64,000 bases of DNA, taken from Melioribacter roseus P3M-2 (GTDB lineage Bacteria > Bacteroidota > Ignavibacteria > Ignavibacteriales > Melioribacteraceae). The stretch spans positions 2,923,688-2,987,687 of the forward strand of contig NC_018178.1 of NCBI RefSeq assembly GCF_000279145.1. Direction: 5' to 3'. The notes beneath the pieces were generated by a model. The model saw only the letters and a list, made by a program, of their open reading frames with translations, searched no databases and had not been told where the DNA came from. The translations under genes and the position numbers were made by a program. Position 1 is the stretch's first letter, and each line of letters starts with the position of its first letter. Below are positions 59,966-64,000 of this stretch, piece by piece.

Positions 59966-60655
59966 TTAAGGATTTTTTAATGTTTCTGAAAAGAAAATTA
60001 TGTTTCCGGTGAAAATTTTTCTGCTTTGGAAAATATTTTCCACCACAACGCATAATTCTCTGAGGGGAATCAATTTATTTTTATCGTCAATCCATTGCCT
60101 GTTCGATTCGGTGTCGAGGATATAAGGCGCAATTGCATTGGCGCTCAAATTAATCGACTTCCCTTCTTCCGCCAATGTTTTTACGAAGTAATTTAGCGCG
60201 GATTTAGAAGCGCCGTATGCCGCTATTCCGGGTTCGTTTGAAGCCGCTGTGTATGCGCTCGTAAAACAAATCGAACCGCCCCTGGATAAGGCTGCCAGTT
60301 TCATAAATTCCTTTCCGACCAGAAATGAAGAGTTGAGATTTATGTCGAACATTTTTTTCCATTCTTCATATGGCGTTTCTTCAATCCTTTTCCCGCCCCA
60401 ATAGGCTCCGATTGTATCGAACAAATAATAATAAGAGTCTTTGCTCACCCGAATTTTGTCAAATGCTTCTATTATATTTTGCTCTTCTGTTAAATCCTCC
60501 ACGATTATATTCTCACAGGATTTTTCGGTTGCAGGGAGATTAAGTTTTTTCCGGGAGAAGAAATAATAGTAATCGTATTGGCAATTCAGGAAATAATCGA
60601 CTGCTTCCCGCCCCAGTTTACCCGAAGCTCCGAATAATAAAAATACTTTTTCCAT
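59966..60655 (-). CDS. short-chain dehydrogenase/reductase
   Basis: 229 residues. Cofactor loop LLFGASGKLGREAVDYF; active-site Tyr-x3-Lys in AAYGASKSALNYFV with Ser in ICFTSAYTAA. Substrate unknown. It overlaps the stop of the upstream EEP gene by 1 bp. Confidence 0.85.
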   Translation of the reverse strand: MEKVFLLFGASGKLGREAVDYFLNCQYDYYYFFSRKKLNLPATEKSCENIIVEDLTEEQNIIEAFDKIRVSKDSYYYLFDTIGAYWGGKRIEETPYEEWKKMFDINLNSSFLVGKEFMKLAALSRGGSICFTSAYTAASNEPGIAAYGASKSALNYFVKTLAEEGKSINLSANAIAPYILDTESNRQWIDDKNKLIPLRELCVVVENIFQSRKIFTGNIIFFSETLKNP

Positions 60656-61680
60656 TATTCGCTCTGTTTCAAATAAAATTTCGCAGCCACCGGGAAATGA
60701 TCGCTGAATCCGCCGAAATATCTGTTGCCCACGAACGTTCTCAAAGGAGCTCCTTTATAATCGCCTTCCTTTTGAATCATATACTCCGGACGAACAATTT
60801 CAAAACTGTTTTTCACATAATCGAGTCCCCTGCCGTCAACGAGCGCACCGGAAACAATTATCTGGTCGATCATATTCCAGTCTTTACGGAAATTATAAGT
60901 GCCTTCTCCCTTCTCGAATCTTTCATAAGATAAATTCAACAAATCGCCCGGTTCTTCGATTTCCTTAGAGGCTCTGAGAACGTTAACGATGGATTGATTG
61001 TCGGGTTCGTCGTTAAAATCTCCGAGCGCAATGATATTTGCATTCGCGTTCAAATTCGCCAGACTGTCGATAACAGTTCTAAGCCTTGCCGCAGCCGCCA
61101 GACGGTTGGGTTCCGATTTTTCCCTGCCGCCGCTCCTCGACGGCCAGTGATTGCCCAATAGGTAGAGAACGTCGCCGCTTTTTCTGTGCTTCAGTTCAAG
61201 CAGCATTATATAGCGGGTTTTATCGCCGTCGGGAAGATTCACGGAAAACGTATCGACATTTACAACGGAAAAAATGTTTCTATCGTAAATAACTGTAACG
61301 TCAATACCTCTTTCGTCCGGCGACTCCCTGTAAGCTACGACATAATCCCTGTAAGTAAGCCTGTAGATAAGCCGTTTTGCCATCCAGATATTTTCCACTT
61401 CCTGTAAGCAGAGTATATCCGGACCGCAGCCGTCGTTCATATAATTAATCACTCTTTCGAGATTGTCGAGTTTTTGTTCGAGTTTTTCATAAGTCCACTT
61501 TTTAGAACCTTCCGGAGTAAATTCATCGTCGTTTTTAAGAGGATTGTCTTCCGTATCGAACAAATTTTCCACGTTCCAACTTGCCACATAAATAGTATCT
61601 CCTCCGGTTTCCGAACTCCCGAAAATTGTCGGGGCGGGCAGCATAAGCAGAAAGAGAAATATAATTGATTTGTATTTCAT
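60655..61680 (-). CDS. secreted endonuclease/exonuclease/phosphatase family protein
   Basis: 341 residues. Signal peptide (SIIFLFLLMLPAPTIFG), then the EEP fold: VASWNVENLFDTED, DILCLQEVEN, GNHWPSRSGG, IALGDFNDEPDN and FSDHFPVAAKF, with all catalytic acids and His in place. Probably a periplasmic or secreted nuclease or phosphatase; substrate unknown. Divergent from polA. Confidence 0.88.
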   Translation of the reverse strand: MKYKSIIFLFLLMLPAPTIFGSSETGGDTIYVASWNVENLFDTEDNPLKNDDEFTPEGSKKWTYEKLEQKLDNLERVINYMNDGCGPDILCLQEVENIWMAKRLIYRLTYRDYVVAYRESPDERGIDVTVIYDRNIFSVVNVDTFSVNLPDGDKTRYIMLLELKHRKSGDVLYLLGNHWPSRSGGREKSEPNRLAAAARLRTVIDSLANLNANANIIALGDFNDEPDNQSIVNVLRASKEIEEPGDLLNLSYERFEKGEGTYNFRKDWNMIDQIIVSGALVDGRGLDYVKNSFEIVRPEYMIQKEGDYKGAPLRTFVGNRYFGGFSDHFPVAAKFYLKQSE

Positions 61681-61735
61681 AATATCTTCGTTAATTTATA
61701 TTTTCGGTACTGAATATAACATTTTAGGAAAACAA

Positions 61736-64000
61736 ATGGGCAGAAAAAAATTTGTAATAATCGACGCAATGTCGCTGGCTTATAAAGGTTACTACGCTTT
61801 CATTTCGAGACCTTTGTATACGAGCAAAGGCGAACCCACCTCTGCAGTCTACGGGTTCTTAAGTCAGCTGTTTAAGATACTCGAGGATACCAAGCCCGAT
61901 TATGTGGCAATCGCATTCGATTCGAAGGAAAAGACTTTCCGTCACGACAGATACGAAAATTACAAGTCGTCTCGCGAAGAGATGCCCGAAGAGATGGTTC
62001 CGCAAATAGCAAGGATTAAAGAAATTATTGAAGCATTCAATATTCCGATATATATTTTGCCCGGTTACGAAGCCGACGATTTAATAGGAACCGCCGTAAG
62101 AAAAGCAGCCGAAGCCGGATTGACTGCCTATGCAATTACTCCCGACAAAGACTATGTGCAGTTGATTAATGATAGCGTTAAAGTAATTAAACCCGGAAAA
62201 TCGACGGATGAAATCGTCGTTATAGACGAAAAAAAAGTTGAAGAAGAATACGGAATAAAGCCGTCGCAAATGGTCGATTATCTTGCCCTTGTAGGCGATA
62301 GCTCGGATGATATTCCCGGAGTAGCAGGTATCGGTCCCAAAACAGCGGCGCCTTTAATTCGGAAATTCGGCTCCCTTGAAAAAATTTACGAGAATCTCGA
62401 TAAAATCGATAAACCTTCGGTTGTAAAAAAACTGATCGAAAATAAAGAGAACGCCTTTTTATCCAAAGAGCTCGCCACTATTAAAACCGACGTACCGTTC
62501 GATTTCAATCTGGAAGATGCGCGTTTTACAAAACCGGATTTCAACAAACTGATGAAAATTTTCGGCGAACTCGAATTCAGATCTTTTGCGGACAAATTGA
62601 AAAAAATCTACACCGACGAAAATAAGGAAATCGAAATTCCGGAAGATAACGGCGTTAAGCTTGCTCCCGAAGAATACGGCTCATTCGATAAAACGAAAAT
62701 CAATTATAAGCTTATTACAACCGAAAAAGAAGCCGTAAAACTTGCGGATAAACTCTCGAAAACAGAATTGTTTGTATTCGATACCGAAACCGATTCGCTC
62801 GATATTTTCAACGCTAATCTGGCCGGGGTTTCCTTTTCCGTAAAACCCGGCGAAGCATGGTTTGTGGCCGTTAATCCAGAACGCGCTAAAGAGGAATTGT
62901 TTGCTTCCGAACTAACGGATCGTATTCCCGTCGAAAAATTCGTCGAAATTTTCAAACCTCTCTTCGGAAATGAAAATATAAAAAAGGTCTGCCAGAACGG
63001 TAAATACGACATTGCCATTATGAGAACTTACGGCATAGAAGTAAAAAATTTTTATTTCGATACGATGCTTGCAAGCTACGTTATCGATCCGGATCAAAAA
63101 CACGGAATGGACGAGCTTTCAGCCAAATACCTGCAATACAAACCGATTCCGCTTATCGAATTGATCGGTTCTAAAAAAACGCCCGAAAAAATATTCGAAG
63201 CGGATTTAAATAAATTGGCGGAATACTCGTGCGAAGACGCCGACATTACATTCAGACTTTACAGGATACTCGACGATATTTTGAAAAAAGAAAAACTCGA
63301 AAAAGTCGCGTATGAAATCGAATTCCCTCTCGTACCGGTATTGGAAGATATGGAAAGAACGGGAGTAAAGATTGACGTCGAAAGTCTAAACGAATTCAGC
63401 AAGGAACTCGAAATTAAATTACAGTCGATTTCAAAAGAAATATTTTCTTACTCGGAGGAAGAATTCAACATCAATTCGACTCAACAGCTTCAAAAAGTTT
63501 TATTCGACAAGTTGAAACTACCTCAAACCACTAAAACAAAAACCGGATATTCTACCGACGCTAAGTCGTTAGAGTCGTTACGAGGCTCTCATCCGATAAT
63601 CGAATTGATATTGGAATACAGACAAATTGCCAAACTGAAATCGACTTACGCCGATTCATTACCGAATTTGATAAATCCGAAAACGGGTAAAATTCACACA
63701 ACATATAATCAAACGGTGGTTTCGACGGGGAGACTATCGAGCAACGACCCCAACCTCCAAAATATTCCGATCCGTTCAGACCTCGGTAAAGAAATCAGAA
63801 AAGCGTTCATACCGTCGTCAGATGGCAACATAATATTGAGCGCGGATTACAGCCAGATAGAGCTGAGAATTATGGCCAGCATTTCGGGCGACGAAAATTT
63901 GATCGCCGCATTCGAACAGGGCGAGGACATCCACCGCCGCACTGCGGCAATGGTTTTCAAAGTGGCTCCGGAAGAAGTTACTGCAGATATGCGCCGCAAA
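61736..64000 (+). CDS. polA: DNA polymerase I, 5' part (runs off the window)
   Basis: ATG at 61736 after TAGGAAAAC; 755 codons visible and still open at the edge. N-terminal 5'-3' exonuclease (IIDAMSLAYKGYYAF, IAFDSKEKTFRHDRY, DYLALVGDSSDDIPG); a 3'-5' exonuclease domain that looks active (FVFDTETDSLDIF, CQNGKYDIAIM, YSCEDADITFRLY); and the start of the polymerase domain with motif A (ADYSQIELRIMA). The window ends at ADMRRK in motif B. Acts in repair and Okazaki fragment processing. Confidence 0.97.
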   Translation, partial: MGRKKFVIIDAMSLAYKGYYAFISRPLYTSKGEPTSAVYGFLSQLFKILEDTKPDYVAIAFDSKEKTFRHDRYENYKSSREEMPEEMVPQIARIKEIIEAFNIPIYILPGYEADDLIGTAVRKAAEAGLTAYAITPDKDYVQLINDSVKVIKPGKSTDEIVVIDEKKVEEEYGIKPSQMVDYLALVGDSSDDIPGVAGIGPKTAAPLIRKFGSLEKIYENLDKIDKPSVVKKLIENKENAFLSKELATIKTDVPFDFNLEDARFTKPDFNKLMKIFGELEFRSFADKLKKIYTDENKEIEIPEDNGVKLAPEEYGSFDKTKINYKLITTEKEAVKLADKLSKTELFVFDTETDSLDIFNANLAGVSFSVKPGEAWFVAVNPERAKEELFASELTDRIPVEKFVEIFKPLFGNENIKKVCQNGKYDIAIMRTYGIEVKNFYFDTMLASYVIDPDQKHGMDELSAKYLQYKPIPLIELIGSKKTPEKIFEADLNKLAEYSCEDADITFRLYRILDDILKKEKLEKVAYEIEFPLVPVLEDMERTGVKIDVESLNEFSKELEIKLQSISKEIFSYSEEEFNINSTQQLQKVLFDKLKLPQTTKTKTGYSTDAKSLESLRGSHPIIELILEYRQIAKLKSTYADSLPNLINPKTGKIHTTYNQTVVSTGRLSSNDPNLQNIPIRSDLGKEIRKAFIPSSDGNIILSADYSQIELRIMASISGDENLIAAFEQGEDIHRRTAAMVFKVAPEEVTADMRRK

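Noticed and set aside
1-64000. CRISPR arrays, rRNA genes, insertion sequences, riboswitches
   Set aside because: No regularly spaced repeats with unique spacers, no rRNA-like stretch, no transposase and no leader matching a riboswitch class was seen.

Overview
The window is a 64 kb stretch of an AT-rich bacterial chromosome. The gene set suggests a member of the Ignavibacteria (Melioribacter or Ignavibacterium type; Chlorobi/Bacteroidetes side of the FCB group). Pointers are a stand-alone alternative GlmU-like protein, an HprK without PTS genes, folP next to a CdaA-type diadenylate cyclase, PASTA protein plus rpe, ExbB-ExbD-ExbD, a FadL/TodX porin and a GH67 alpha-glucuronidase. This placement is inferred from gene content only.

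Layout. 1-3.5 kb: end of an alpha-glucuronidase gene, an rqcH gene broken by two homopolymer shifts, and a GlmU-like gene. 3.6-19.1 kb is mainly plus strand: PASTA protein, rpe, folP, cdaA, an MBL hydrolase, parA-parB, membrane proteins, aroQ, a MerR regulator, tRNA-Pro(GGG), purF, pgsA, ftsY and a lipid kinase. Minus-strand inserts are ppx/gppA and a two-gene cassette (unknown protein plus alarmone-hydrolase-like HD protein) behind the tRNA. 28.1-61.7 kb is entirely minus strand and housekeeping: hbd, ricT, holB, M23 peptidase, hprK, hpf, xer, topA, smg-like, ybeY, gamma-carbonic anhydrase, ctpA, lysS, dacB, rluB, scpB-scpA, trpS, an HNH nuclease, mnmA, acpS, MCE, CorC/CNNM, ssb, SPOR lipoprotein, fadL, biotin carboxylase subunits, mutS2, cvpA, yqeY, exbD-exbD-exbB, an SDR and an EEP nuclease. 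polA starts at 61736 and runs off the end.

The main discovery is between 19.1 and 28.1 kb. Two dif-like sites share an identical 17-bp core (19137-19153 and 28066-28082) and bound an 8,929-bp insert that has no integrase or transposase. It looks like an integrated small tailless virus that uses the host XerC/XerD system. Its 360-aa protein carries two copies of one beta-rich pattern about 177 residues apart, as expected of a double-jelly-roll major capsid protein. The next gene is a single copy of that pattern (111 aa). Around them lie a virion lysozyme, a transglutaminase-like protein, several small or tail-anchored membrane proteins, two HTH-type proteins and a ribbon-helix-helix protein. 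The non-coding end carries three tandem 22-bp iterons and two DnaA boxes. No packaging ATPase is visible. The nearest concept I know is a membrane-containing, roughly 9-kb phage such as Flavobacterium phage FLiP (Finnlakeviridae), here as a dif-integrated prophage; this is a structural inference without a database search.

Host genes point toward the insert from both sides (plus on the left, minus on the right). That is what a replication terminus containing dif would show, and a Xer-type recombinase gene lies 5 kb away.
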